A stretch of 64,000 bases of DNA from Sanguinoderma infundibulare (lineage: Eukaryota; Basidiomycota; Agaricomycetes; Polyporales; Polyporaceae), in contig JAVLRN010000002.1 of the NCBI GenBank assembly GCA_032821775.1, positions 3,410,001 through 3,474,000 on the forward strand, given 5' to 3'. A model generated the notes under the pieces. The model searched no databases. It was given only the letters and a program-made list of their open reading frames with translations, and was not told the origin of the DNA. Position numbers and translations under genes: made by a program. Shown one piece after another: positions 9,048 through 21,592 of this stretch; position 1 is the first letter of the stretch; each line of letters begins with the position of its first letter.

Positions 9048-12000
9048 ACTGGTCTGAGAGCGGGGGAGGACGGCGAGAGTGAGGGAAGGCGGAAGAGCGT
9101 GTATGCTCGCAAAGAGCTCGCAGAGCGTTGAGGAGGACCCAGGGAGGAAGGGACGGACAGTGGGGAGGCTTTATTAGAGCCAGGCAGAACGTGACAAAGG
9201 GCTGGCTCGGGCGTGTCCGCCATGAGGCAGGAGTTGATCGCCTGGGGGAGCACGGAGGCAGGCGAGCCGCTGCCCGATTGAGCTGGGAACAGGAAGCGGC
9301 CTGAAGTCAGAAGTGCGAAGATACGGGCTGGTGATCCAGCCCTTCGCCGTGTTCTTCCCGCACAACGCAGAGCGCTGCACATAATGAACGCGGGTCGCAA
9401 CGTGCGATCGATGAGTCTTCAAGGTATCGCCAAGCGACAAGGTTGGGCGGGGCTGCCCAGGCTACAAGCAACCTCTGGCACTATAGCGAAGGCGGTACAA
9501 CACAATTCAGGGTGCGTTACTAGGAATATGTGTCAAATGTGCGTACCGAAGGACAAGAGTAGAGGGGGACAATAGTCTGGGGCGTTGCATACGCGGCGCA
9601 TCCAGATCTGATCGGCGCGTTCCTCACACGCGTCGGTCCGCTCCTGCGGTTCCTGCACAGCATTCACGACACCTCCCCGCAGCCGGTCGCAATCCGGTCC
9701 TCCGTGATTTTGGGGCTCGCGCACCTCCAACTCTATCCACGATTCGGGGTGCAGCGAAGCCCAAGGTACCGGCACCGCCCACCGTGAAGCGGAACATTAT
9801 CGAACCGCGAACGGGGTCCGAGACGTCTCCGGCAAGTCCATGAGTTTGGCGCGAGTGGGCAGGACGCCGGAGGTCGTCTGACATCTGGGAATAAAGTGTG
9901 AGTAAGGGCCTGATGTGTGGCTCGCTAAGATGAACATGAAATGCTGCCGAACGCGGCGAGATTGATGAGCCGGGTAGACGATTTACTTACTTTCTTTACT
10001 GTCACCACAGCAGTGATTCGCAGTGTCCGGCTATTGCGCGATCGAGACTCTAGACTTCAAAGGGTTGCAAAACTGTGGTCAGTGACGTAGCCCCAACATT
10101 AGCACCACCGATAGGAGGGATTGACATTGGAAGATCACACCTTGTTCGAGCTCCGTATGTGTGAATATCTCATGAGTATCGCTGCACGACACGACATACC
10201 CGAGTAAATGACCCCGACAGAAAGCGAACGCCCATCTCGAGCCTCTGATCCACGTAATAACCTTCACCCATATCCTCGACCTCTCTCAGGCACGTAATAC
10301 CGCGCAGATACATTGGCAACCCGAGAACGACTTCCTGCTGAACCTTGTTCATACTCGTTCAGATTCGCTATGCGCGCGGTGAGGGGGATCCTCGAGCTCC
10401 TCACGATCTCGCACTGCGCCAGACCCAACTTGGGGTCTGGCGCCGCCAAAAAGAGTAACCTCAAGGGGCGTTGGCGCAGCCAAGTTTTCATGTCCGGGAG
10501 CGCCCCTGATGCGCGTGGTTATGACCTGCGACTCTTGCGAGCTTGTCAGAGCTTTGCAGAGCGCGCGCGGCACGTCGAGCTTCGTCCCATGGAACGTTCC
10601 TGAACCGACTAGGATTCCTGCCGATAAATACAGCGCCAGCTGGACATCGGGCTGGACGATGAGGAATCCGGTCCACATCGCCGTCTCGAGAAGTGACTCA
10701 AGGTGCGGGAGTCTGAACTCTCAGAACGACGACTCTGTTCTCGTCGCGGAATCGCGGGACGTCTGCATACACGAACGATAAGCTAGAGACTTGACGGCGT
10801 CTGGTCATGGCACATCAAACAGGCGATACTTACCGGCGTTCTACATAGCGTTCGAGAAGCGTGCCTGTCGTGGGTGCGTGTGTATCGTGGACGTGGAAGG
10901 GGCTGGTGCCGCGATATGGTGGAACATAGCTGGATCGCCGCGGTCCCTCACCCAGCGGTGTGTGCAGTTCGTGGAGTGAAGTGGTTGTGTGACGCCTTGT
11001 GGAGTCCTGCGTTGAAAGATGGAAGTTGGATGGAAAGATATGGCGGTTCATGTCCGGGAATCGTCCGCGTCCGATTTGCCGAGGTGACCGCCATCCTTCG
11101 CCGCTTGCCAGTGGACACGACATGGCTACTTATCGTTGACACCCACTCTTCTCCGCAGATACTTGACAAGTTGCAATGGATGTGCGAGCAGATGATGAAG
11201 TCACGAGCTCCTGCAGCGGGAGTCAATGCGCTCGTGTGCCGGGTCACTGGACGAACCACGAAACGGGGGATCCGATCGGCTCTTGAACGAGGACGGACAC
11301 TCGGTCGGTATCCGGGTTGTTTGTCTGTGGGTGGTCCTCCTCGCGTGGGATAGCACGACCGAGGCAATGCATCTTATTCGCAGACGCTCATCGGCGAGCC
11401 CACGATCCCGCCTCACGCACCGAGGTCCGAACGGGTGCGCAAAGCCGTTCGAGACTCCGTCGCTGCACTGGATATTGGAGCGCGTCGGGTGAGCACAGCG
11501 CAAAAGGTGCAGTCTAATGAGAGGAATATTGCTGACAAGCTACCATGCATCCAGTGCGAGGCGGGTGCGGGCCCCGTCGCGCGCAGTCTGCACGCGCCCG
11601 CCTTGCGTGATGGGGCAACGTGCGGGGTGTATGCTGTATGCTGCTTATCGAGACGGGTTGCCTTGCTGTAGATGTCAGAATAACATTAGACAGCGCGATG
11701 GATTGCGTTCGCTCACATTGAGGCAGCGAGATGTTCGAGAAAGGCACATATGGGTGGGGCACTCGAACGTGTTGTTTGAACGGCCGAACCATGCAGGCCG
11801 TGCAGGATCTCGACAGTAAAGCGCAAAATGAGCTTAAGTTACATTCCTCGGGCTGGAATCATGTTGGTGGACAACGGCCACTGAGGTGCCAATCACAGTT
11901 AATCTGTCGCCACGGTAAAACTGAGAGGGGGCACACCTTGAACCCTAACGAGTCCAGAAGCACCTTGCGCAGACCATAGCACGCACATATGAAGCAAATA

Positions 12001-12364
12001 ACGCTTGCGCGGGGTTTGATTTGGACGTAGCGCATGCATGGAGGTCCTCGATAGAGGTGGGATGACGAGGAAGTGGCCAACAGAAAGCAGCCAACGACGC
12101 GACTCCAGCCAACGCCAACGCGACGCGCTTGCCGGCACGTGATCGCCGCCGACAGGTGAGCACTGTCGAGTCTTCCTCGAGCTTCCTCGAGCTTGAGTCA
12201 TTCCCCTCCTCCTCTGGCTAGTCCACTGCTGCACCTATCTAGGCCCGCAGGAGCTGGTTTGACACTCGCATTTACGAGCTCCGTTGGACAAGAAGAGGTC
12301 GTCAATTGCTTGGTCTTCTCCCGCTCTCTTTTCCGCGGGGCAGCACGATCGGCTTTCGATCGCC
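9048..12364. other. long interval with unassigned coding-like fragments
   Basis: The left part is the kinase promoter. A + strand run at about 9565-9788 reads like protein (DLIGAFLTRVGPLLRFLHS, SSVILGLAHLQLYPRFG) but is truncated and shifts frame near its end. On the minus strand, about 10170-10678 gives QPDVQLALYLSAGI, TPLEVTLFGG and, in another frame, GLAQCEIVRSSRIPLTARI and LGLPMYLRGITCLREVED. This looks like a decayed gene of unknown family. A + ORF at 10874-11353 has no recognised relative. The right part contains the Atp10 promoter. Confidence 0.35.
10416..10443. repeat. perfect short hairpin (11-bp arms, 6-nt loop)
   Basis: GCGCCAGACCC at 10416-10426 is the exact reverse complement of 10433-10443. 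It lies inside the decayed minus-strand gene fragment, so it may be chance or a leftover of rearrangement. Confidence 0.6.
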
Positions 12365-13614
12365 ATGAGGTCTCTCCCTTCTCTGCGTTCTAGCGTCCAC
12401 GCCAGCTTCAGGCCGGCACAGAGTTCTGTCCTGCTCCGGGCTCGCTACCTCTCCACCACATCACAACGGCCGTCCGCGCAATCTTCCTCTTCTCAAGGTC
12501 AGGCCACTGCGGCCGTTCAGTCGAAGGGCAAGGAGAAGGAGAGCGTATCAGCAGCAGATGCATCCGAAGCTGTCACACAGAGTGTGCTGCCGCTGCTGCA
12601 GAGGCCGCTGGGCGTGAAGGAGGAGCCGAAGGCGAGGGCTAAGACCTGGTCGGATACGATGGGCAAGTTTGTGGACCAGGACAAGCGCATGGAGGAGCGC
12701 ACACACTTGTGCGCATTCGTTTTCCCTATGCTTCTCGTGACATCTTACTGACTGGGGCGATGTGCGTCGCATCACAGGGCGAGAGAGGCGATGCGCGGGC
12801 AATTTGCCGACCTCAGCAAGACGCGAAAACACGGGGGCAAGACGTGGATCGCTCCAAAAGTGATGATACGCGAAGACGTGAGTCTGTCTTGGGATGTTCG
12901 GTCGAGCTGTCAAGTGCGGCCGCCCACTCCATGAGTGCACGAGCTGAGTCGGGTTTGACCAGAGAGCCCTCTATTTCCCAGATATACACGGTCCAACGCT
13001 AGCCGGCGGCGAGGAGAAGGTGCACACGACGGACATCCTTGACGGCAAAGTTTCCGTCGTCGCATTGCTTACTACGCGAATGTCCGAGGTGCGCAGACGC
13101 GTTGTTCGTTCTATGAGATATCCGACACTAAGACCCTCGCCCGCCCAGATTCAAACGGCGCAACTCGTGGAACCCATCCAAAAAGCGTTCGGCTCGAATC
13201 CGTTGTTCCAGGTCGTGCATGTCAACCTGCAGGACAGCCTCGTCAAGTCGTGGCTCGTCTCCCTCTTCCTGTCTGGTATCAAGAAGCAAGTCGCCGAAGA
13301 GTTGTGGCCCAGGTACCTGATCTCCAATCAGAACATGGAGTGCGTCTCCCGCCCATTGCCATCCTTTTGTCATGTCGTTGACCTGTTTTCCGTCATTGTC
13401 GAACAGATATCTCCGCCAGCCGCTGGGAATCGCGAACAAGCACGTTGGCTATGTCTACCTCGTCGACGCATGCAAGAAGATCCGTTGGGCGGCGTGCGCA
13501 GATCCTATGCCGGATGAGGCAGCCGCGCTGACGACGTGCACGAGCGTCCTGCTGAACAGGCTCGCCAAGCAACTGGACCCAGAGGTAACAACACCCACAC
13601 TCGAGTCCTCGTAG
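12365..13614 (+). CDS. ATP10: mitochondrial ATP synthase assembly factor Atp10
   Basis: Five exons join in phase: 12365-12708, 12778-12877, 12963-13088, 13149-13339 and 13407-13614 (322 residues). The start MRSLPSLRSSVHASF is followed by LLRARYLSTTS, a typical mitochondrial presequence with an RY/LSTT processing region. The body carries Atp10-family features: AREAMRGQFADLSKTRKHGGK, LYFPDIHGPTL, VSVVALLTTRMSE, NPLFQVVHVNLQDS, WLVSLFLSG, YLRQPLGIANKHVGYVYLVD and KIRWAACADPMPDE. Atp10 is an inner-membrane chaperone that helps insert subunit 6 (Atp6) into the F0 ring of ATP synthase. An in-frame ATG at 12284 would add 27 residues before the presequence, so I prefer 12365. In intron 2 the acceptor was set at 12961-12962, because the next AG would bring a stop into frame. 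Confidence 0.9.
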
Positions 13615-14686
13615 CTCGCATCTCCGGTGGGGCGATAGGCATGGCGGTTGATTATTTCCGTGCTGTTTCCCACTGCACCCCTTCACAACCGTCCTTAACG
13701 CCTACCGTTATCAAGACCTCCGGGCCTTTTTTCCCTCGAGGTACCTAGTCGACATACCGCCACTGCTGCCACTCCTCCCAATAGTGTATATTGTTTAATG
13801 TACGGCTCGCCGTCGCCCCGTGCCTTGCTTTCGGAGGCGTTGGGCTGATGTCAAGCACCGAGGACGCATCCTGAGAACGGACATAAATAGATGTCAGCAA
13901 CAGCCATTTGCATGGGATCGCATCTGTTGCGATTGTAATAGCGCGAATCAGCGGCGGCTAAAGGAGCCCCACTTGGGTGATGGACTCGCCAGCCATGAAA
14001 ACGCCGATTCAGACTTCTCAGTACTTACTTCAGCTCGCCGAGCTCAGCTCTACTAGACCCCGGTATGAGCATTTTCTGTAGACCATCCTAGATGATGTTC
14101 GCGGGGTAGGAACGGGCGACAAACTCGGGGATCGGGGTTAGGTCAGATTATTTTTCCGGCCCGGGGGAGGGACGCTGGTTTTTCCATTCAGCAGCTGCCA
14201 CTATGCCATCGCACATCATGCATCGTAGATTGGGACGTTCCACGAACTGGATCCCGCGCTGGAAGACTGCTGGAAGGGAGCGGACGAAAGCGCCTTTAAG
14301 TGGCCCCGGATCCTTGCCAGCGGCCATCGACGCCTCTTCGACTCTCGACAGGAGCGACACCGCTCTGCCACCCTATCGCCAGCTCGTCCACTGCGGCTCC
14401 GTCAGCTCGACGCGGCTCTATCTGCCTTGACGGCGTAATCAGGGCTCTCAGCTCGTCACCGTCCTGACATTGCCCTCGCGCTCTACGTCACCGGCCGTCC
14501 TCGCCCACGACGGCATTCTATTCGCGCACTTCTGCCCACGTATAGCAACCTTCGCCCCAAGCCGAAGCTGCTCTCACATCTTAAGCGTACTTGACTCTCG
14601 CCCCCCCCTGTCGACCCCGGGGCCGCCGCCGTCTTCTCCGGCCCATCGAACAGGAACCAGAAACCGGCAACAGCCTGAGGGACGGG
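13615..14686. other. intergenic, promoter side of the GT61 gene
   Basis: I see no supported gene. The last 250 bp are C/T-rich, as is usual just upstream of translation starts in this window. An ORF in frame with the next gene begins at a TTG at 14591 and is probably not used. Confidence 0.5.
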
Positions 14687-17126
14687 ATGCCGACGACGTC
14701 ACGACATTGGATTGCCCCGCCAACCCGGCGGGAGGTCATGCTCCTGCTCTTCGCCCTCACTGTCTTCGTACTCTCATACAACCTCGAGACCTCCCTTGGC
14801 CTGGTCGGCGTGGACCCGCAGAAGCTGAGCGCGTCGTACTTGTCCAGCATAGGTGAGTTTCTCTGTTTCTATTTTAACTCCTTGTGGGGCTGGGTGGTGC
14901 TGGGAGCACGGAGCGGTGCGTAGGCTCTCTCGGCGAGAAGCGCGTGTCGGGAATGACCTGGCTTGCGAGAGCGGATGGGCTTTGACACCCTCAAATCTAC
15001 ACATCTCCCTTCCGCACCTCCACCTTCCATATACACATCCCACACGAAAGCAATTACTGAACCCACGTCTCGCCCCGTCCCATCTACACACAGGCCTCGG
15101 CTCGAAAGACCCCGGGTTCGACGCGGACGGTCGCCGACCCGCGCCATGGCGGGACGCGCTCGAGGACATCATCGTCGGCGACTGGGAGTGGCGCGAGGGC
15201 GAGGTGTCGGGTGTTCCGCGCGGACAGGCCGCGCGCTCGGGGAGCGGGCGCGACGCGATGGTGTACAACTTTGGGAAGGGCTTGAAGGGGAAACGCGATG
15301 GGCAGGGGGACCACGGCGGGGTCAGCTTGAGCACGGGCGTGACGGTGAAGGATCAGTTTGTAAGGTGGGGGAGGGACGTGCCGCAGACGAGGGTGGTGGT
15401 GCATATGCCTGGTGAGTGCTCGCACCTGTTCAAATCCGGGGAGGTGTTGATGGGGAGCGTTTCGTAGGGTACACCATCCTGGAGAACGTCGTCGCGGTGA
15501 ACGGGACGCTATTCGTCGTCGCGGACGACTGGACAAAGGTGCCGAAGCTGAGCGACATCGCGTCGTCATCGCTCAATCCTTCAAGACCGCCGCGGATACA
15601 GGACTGGCATATATTGACATCGAAGGACGCGCAAGACTGGTTCGGTCAGTATGGTGCAAAGTACGTCTCTCGCCCTTTCTCTCCCTCGTCGCGCGCTCAC
15701 TCCGAAGCTCGTGCGACACAACAGAGTCCACGGCACGTCCTGGCTTGCGCTCGACAAGGCCGAGCACCAAGACCCCTACCTCCTCTTCTCCCTCTTCCGC
15801 ACACACGCCGCACTCCTCTCTGCTCAGCACTCCTCCTCCTTCACCTCCTCATCTGGCCTGCACATTATCTCCCCGGCGTCCGCGCCTGCGCTTCCCAAGG
15901 ACGTACCCGCGCCGCTCCGCCTAATCTTCCCTCATGTCCCAACCTTTTCTACGCCGCATATCCCCCCCGGGCCGGACGAGGATCAGAAGAAGCACCCGCC
16001 TCCGCGCGAACGGTCGTTCTTTGGTGTGCACCCGTTGGTCTTCAAGACGCTTCTCCCGACCGTCGGGCTGTGGTTCGAGGAGGACTGGGCGGACCTGGGC
16101 GAGATGCACGTCCCGTTCCTGTTTGAGCGCATCATCATCGCAGACCGCGGCGCTGCCGAACGAGGACGCGCGAACTGGCTTCCGCCCTCCCCTCCTACGT
16201 CTGAGGGTGAACTTGCAGAGAAGCGCGTTGGAGGGCAGGAGGGCGAGCCGGCGTGGGCCGCGCCCTTCGTCGGGCTCAACGCGCCGCAGAATTGGTGGGT
16301 GCCGATGCGCGCCGCCGTTCTCCGATACCTACAACTACCCGACGACTCCCGTGCGCCGTCCTCTGCGGGCTCCGGGTTGGGACTGGGGTTGTGGGGCGGG
16401 AAGGAGGAGAAGCGGAAGCCGGTGGTGACGTACGTGTCGATGCAGGATGAGCCGCGGGGCGCGGGGGCGCGGTTGGCCCATGAGGACCATGAGAGGCTCG
16501 TCGAGGGGCTGAGGAAGTTGCAGAGGGAGGGCGTGTTGGGCGAGGTGCACGTTGTGAGGGGGAACGGGAGCGTGCCGGCGGGGGAGTGGGTGGAGAGGAT
16601 GGGCGCGTTTGTGAACGCTACGGTGAGCGTTCCTTCTTGGCCAGTCGCTATCTGGACTGTACTTGCGCAAACGAGCAGCACAACTGACGAGATGATTTGC
16701 AGATTGTGATGGGGCCGTTTGGACAGCAGCTCGCGGACGGCGTGTTCATGCGGTCTCCGCTTGGGGAGGTGCGCGTGCCGAAGAGCCACCAGAAGGCGCA
16801 ACAGAAGGAAAGGGCGCCGCCGCCGAGTGTGCCACCGATGCTGATGGAGTTCTTCCCGGCTGGAACATTTGTGCGCGACCAGCAGTACGCGATGCAGACG
16901 CTCAGGATCGATTATTTGGGTTGGTGGGGCGAGAGGTGCGTCTTACATTAGATTAACAAAAAGATAGCTGGGGTGCTAACGTAGGATCCTGGACAGAACA
17001 TTCACTGAGGGCAACCTGCCGAACGTGACTTCAGAAATGAACGTACGGCAAGATCCTGTTATTCCTATCGACGTAGACGCCATCCTGCGCACAGTGCGAG
17101 AAGAGGCTCCTCGGCGCGTAACATGA
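14687..17126 (+). CDS. GT61-type glycosyltransferase (DUF563), type II membrane protein
   Basis: Six exons join in phase: 14687-14852, 15094-15411, 15468-15660, 15725-16622, 16703-16935 and 16985-17126 (649 residues). After a short basic cytoplasmic end (TTSRHWIAPPTRRE) there is one hydrophobic segment, VMLLLFALTVFVLSYNL, as in Golgi or ER type II transferases. Further on come YTILENVVAVNGTLFVV, WHILTSKDAQDWF, FERIIIADRGAAERGR, NWWVPMRAAVLRY, YVSMQDEPRGAGARL and the donor-site-like block IVMGPFGQQLADGVFM with LMEFFPAGTFVRDQQY. These fit the fungal GT61/DUF563 family, where relatives transfer xylose or GlcNAc to glycans. The fungal acceptor is unknown, so specificity is not claimed. The stretch GLGLGLWGGKEEKRK is low-complexity and probably a loop. 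Confidence 0.85.
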
Positions 17127-18477
17127 TCCCTCATCCTTGTCCGGACTGTGTCGAGTGATCGCGGCCTTGTATATATCGCTGTGAGATACGCTACTACTAC
17201 CTCGAACCCTCGGACTCTGGAGAGACAGGCCTGGTTCTTAAAGTTACTAATTATTCTACGTCCGACGTCGCATACCATTCCTTGATCGCCCACCGCACCC
17301 TCGCAGCATCGCTATCCAATAGATTTCTCTCATGAGCAGATAGACAATAGCACATACAACTCGTTCAATGCATACGCAAGCACCTCATCTTTCCCGAGAC
17401 TGGTGCGTGGACGTCCGCGTCATTGGTTCATCCACGACCTCTCAGAGAGGAAGGATCAGACGGCCGAGTGCTTCATAAGTATATGCATGGCTTCCACCGG
17501 AAGTGCTTTCCTATCCCCGTGGGGTCACAGCTTGTGCGATCGGCGGTCGGCCGGTTGTTGCTAAGTACACTAGGTTAATACCCGCGCAAGGTGCCCTGTT
17601 TCCTTCCGTTCCTTCTCGAAAACGGAGACGGAGTTGGAGGGCATTTAATGGAACGCCGGGCCTAGGCCGCGGGGGTGTTTTTGTACATACACGGGCAGAC
17701 AACGGTATGTACGGTACGGGACTGGGCGAAGACCCAAACGTGACAGTGAAGCTGAGCCTGTGGACCTTTGCACCTGCGGGAAACCGATGCCACGCACTCA
17801 TCAATTTTTGAGCCTGGGTTGAGCTGGCGGACACGAGACCAATGGTACATGCTATGGCTTTGCAAAGGTATGCACCGTCACCGGTCCCTCACACGTTGCT
17901 CGCAAGTTGCGTTCAGTTCAGCGCTTGCCCTGACGTCAGCATAGCCATATCTGCATAGATCGCACATTAAGGCCATGTCAGAGGATGTGGGAGATCGAGA
18001 TTGAGCTAGAGCGAGCTGGGGACTGCTGGGGACTGCCGGATGCTCTCTGAACACGGGCATGATGGATTCTTGGAATCTTGTTGGAAAGAATCCGTCGAGA
18101 GGTGGTTTGAATGGCAGCGAGCACAGCCGAGGCCACAGGGGATGATTCAGACAGGGGATTGATCCGGAGCGATGCGGGCGGCGCGGACGGTGGGGCGTGG
18201 GAGCGGAGGATAGCGAGGGCAGATATCGGAGAGGGAGGGCAGAGCTGGCTGCATTCCAAGTCTCCTCTGAGCTCACGCTCGTCCTCGACTCGTACAGCCC
18301 AGGTCTCCGACCGTTGTCTCTCCTTTCTCTCCCTCGTCTCCCGCAGCGGCCCGTCCGCCTCTCCGCCGCCATCTTATCCGCCCGGCCCCCCTTTCGCCGC
18401 CCCTTATCGCTATATACTCCCCCCGCCACCGACCAGGACCCCTTGGCACCGACCAGCCCACGTCCACTATAATCGCC
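17127..18477. other. intergenic, transporter promoter
   Basis: No gene is supported. The final 200 bp before the transporter ATG are C/T-rich and contain a TATA-like TATATA. Confidence 0.5.
18411..18416 (+). promoter_or_regulatory. TATA-like box upstream of the TPT transporter
   Basis: TATATA lies 62 bp before the ATG at 18478, between C-rich tracts. The position is plausible for a core promoter with a short 5' leader. Confidence 0.4.
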
Positions 18478-20289
18478 ATGGCCCCCACCGACATGGAGAA
18501 GATGAGCGCGACAGAGGACGAGCAAGCACAGATGCTCGACGTCCACGAGAAGCCCACCGGCGACCTCCTGCCCTCGCCTGTCTCCGCCACCGCACAGCGG
18601 TCCCCGTCCGCGCACAAGCCAAAGCTCTCTGCCGCGGCGATCATCCCCGTCTGGATCGTTCTCAGCTCGGCTGTCATCATCTACAACAACTACCTGTACA
18701 ACACCCTACAGTTCCGCTTCCCTGTCTTCCTCGTCACCTGGCATCTAACGTTCGCTGTGAGTCCCCTCCCTTTCGTCCTCGTTCTGGTTCTAGTTCTCCA
18801 TAGGATAGGAATGCTTTGCTAGCATCTTTGGCCGAGCGAGCGGCCTTGGCCTACGCTGTCCGCCTCCTCTCCTGAGGTGCGGACGTGCTGTATGATGTGC
18901 GCTGCCGTCGGCCGGCATCTCTGCCCCTGCGTTTATTCGGAGCCACATCTCGCCTCCGCGTTAGCTATCGTCTCCAATTTCCGCTCCTTGCCCATCGTGT
19001 CCACGTTCGTTGGCGGCGGAAATACCGATTTGTTTGCAAAGGCCTCGACGCGCATGGCCCGCATTCGCTGTGTGGTTCCAGCGCATGGTCTCCAATCACA
19101 GCTGACGCAGGACCTGACGCGACGCGGCCTTAGTGCGTACAGCGTTTGTACCTTGGCGTTCACCCCACCCGGCCACAAAGTGGCGATACAGCACCCGCGG
19201 CTAACAGCCTTAGACCGGACATGGTGGGACCGATTGCGGCCCTCACTGTCCGGTGGGGTCTAGAATCAGGCCCGGCCTTGTCGGTCTACTCGCTCTCGCG
19301 CTCCTTACGGCTCTCCATTGATTTCATGTGCATTTTGGACTGAACTCACACCTAATTTTCTTGCACAGGCTATTGGCACCCGTGTGCTCGGGAAGACAAC
19401 ACACTTACTCGATGGCGCAAAGGACGTCAACATGTCCAAAGACATGTTCCTCCGGAGCATCCTCCCTATTGGTCTCCTCTTCAGCGCATCACTGATCCTC
19501 AGCAATACTGCCTATCTCTACCTCTCGGTAGCCTACATCCAGATGCTCAAGGCCTTCGTTCCCGTCGCCATTCTCCTCATCTCGTGGACGTTCCGCATTC
19601 AAGATCCCAACAAGCGCCTGATGATGATTGTGCTCATGATCTCATCTGGCGTCGCCCTCGCATCCCGCGGCGAGCTCCACTTCAATATGCTCGGCTTTCT
19701 CATCCAGGCCGCGGCTGTCGTCGTGAGTAATGTTTCGCCCATCTTCCTCCCTGAATCGCCATGCGCAGTGATATCCAGGGGCGAAAAGTTGAGAACGTGA
19801 AGAGCTGACCATTGCGTTTTTTTACATCTTTCCGCAGTTTGAGGCATCGCGACTAGTGATGATCGAAATTCTCCTGCATGGCCTGAAGATGAATCCACTC
19901 GTGTCCCTGCACTACTACGCGCCGGTCTGCGCGCTCATCAACCTCCTCGTTCTTCCGTTAACCGAGGGCCTCGCGCCATTCTACGAGATCATGCGTGTCG
20001 GGTGCGTCTCTCTTACCTCTTCGCCTAAAAAACGCGCCAACACTTGTCTACTAGCCCGCTGATCCTCATCTCGAACGCGGCGGTCGCGTTCCTGCTCAAC
20101 ATTGCCGCCGTCTTTCTCGTTAGCGCGGGCTCCGGCCTCGTGCTCACGCTTGCTGGCGTGTTCAAGGATATTCTGCTCATCACCGGCTCCGTGGCCATCT
20201 TTGGCGCGCAGATCACGCCTGTGCAGGTCGTCGGGTACTCGATCGCACTCTTTGGGCTCATCCTGTACAAGACGACGGGCAGCAAGTGA
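18478..20289 (+). CDS. triose-phosphate-translocator-family (TPT/DMT) transporter
   Basis: Four exons join in phase: 18478-18756, 19369-19722, 19838-20001 and 20055-20289 (343 residues). A polar N-terminal tail of about 50 residues precedes roughly ten hydrophobic segments. Family marks are IVLSSAVIIYNNYLYNTLQFRFPVFL-type helix 1, FSASLILSNTAYLYLSVAY, IQMLKAFVPVAILLISW (the conserved KAF/P region), EASRLVMIEILL, SLHYYAPVCALINL and GSGLVLTLAGVFKDILLI with KTTGSK at the end. Fungal members are ER or Golgi antiporters of sugar phosphates or nucleotide sugars, and the substrate cannot be told from sequence. The exact quoted helix is split by the first intron, which is unusually long (612 nt) for this window and contains no gene. 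Confidence 0.9.
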
Positions 20290-21592
20290 AGTTGTCTGTC
20301 CACTCGAGGGGGCAGGGTTTGAGGTGATGCAAGAGAGAGCGTGGGTTCGAGTCCGTACTTTCTGGATAGTAAAGATCGTACGTCGGACTGGGATCTTACT
20401 TGAGACGATTCGGATTCACGGTCGCACCGCTCGTTGGAAACTTTTGACTGCTACTCACTCTCTCACCGCCCGCCCGCCGCAGTTTACGATACGGTATGTG
20501 ACGAGTGTGCTTTTTTCTCTTTGCTTGCCCCTACCGACCACACATGCAGACTAGTTTGGAGGATAGACTGTGATCATCGTCGTCGTCGTCAATGTGCTTT
20601 GTTGCTGTACATCTGGACTTTATATAGGCACATAGTTACTAGATCATATATACATACTACTATAGATTCGGCGTGCACGTACGTCGCTTGGGTATTCCCG
20701 GCCAGTGAGCTGGCGTCTCCAGCAGGTATAGTTTAGAGTTGCGAACGGTATTTGTGAGTCTGGCTTGGCTTGGATAGTGTACCGGTGACCTTGGATGCCC
20801 TGTGGGTCTGGTTACATACACTGAGTGACCGTGTCGGAAACCTGTCCACGCAAGTCGTTGCCGTGTACATCGAATGCTCCTGCCAAAAAACCTTATGGCG
20901 GGAAATGCCGTGGCGGCGGTTAGGCTACTCCTCCCACTTAGTACATGGACGGTCGCGCCCACCGGAACGTCACCACGCGGTGCACATAAGCAAATCCTTT
21001 GAGCGACGGCGAGTCGACGGGCATGAACACCGTGAGCCTGCTGCTGCCAGCTGGCCGATCCCATCGAGGAAGCTCCCTCGCGGTCAGCGGCGCCGCCTCC
21101 AGACCCGCACCGATATGTACGTGTGACTGGTTGCATACGCGCGGTGGAGCGTGCGGTCCCACTCGGAAGAGCGTACGTTATGCATACTTTTTCGGCCGTC
21201 TTTTCCTTGCGCAGTCCTCGGTGCTTCCACTGTAGTGGAGGGCAATAGAATCATTACCGGCTCAGCGTCGCCGGACTCGGGAGGGCAATTTTTATACTGT
21301 ACCACGGCGGACGCACGCCGCCTTACGGGATGCCACCGGATTGTGTCAGGACACGTACAGTACATGCGGATTTTGGATTGAACTGGCAGCGGTGGGATCT
21401 ACGAGGGCTCTGGTCCAGCTGGCTGCAGCCCGCCTCCCATCCCATCAGCGAATTCGAGAACGACAAGAGCGCCGTGCTGCGTTATCCCAACCTTCATGGG
21501 AGGCATTTCAGGTGCAACTACATGTACAGAAGAGGCCACAGGTTGTCAATCCACCGTGACCGGCGACCTGGTGCGTGCCCAGGAGTTTGTAC
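20290..21592. other. intergenic, no gene recognised
   Basis: This holds the 3' flank of the transporter, including a GTCGTC-rich patch near 20580, and then the 3' flank of the decayed F-box gene. ORFs are short and overlap on both strands. Confidence 0.5.

Noticed and set aside
20330..20365. tRNA B-box-like GGTTCGAGTCC
   Set aside because: No A box or acceptor stem could be folded around it at the right distance.
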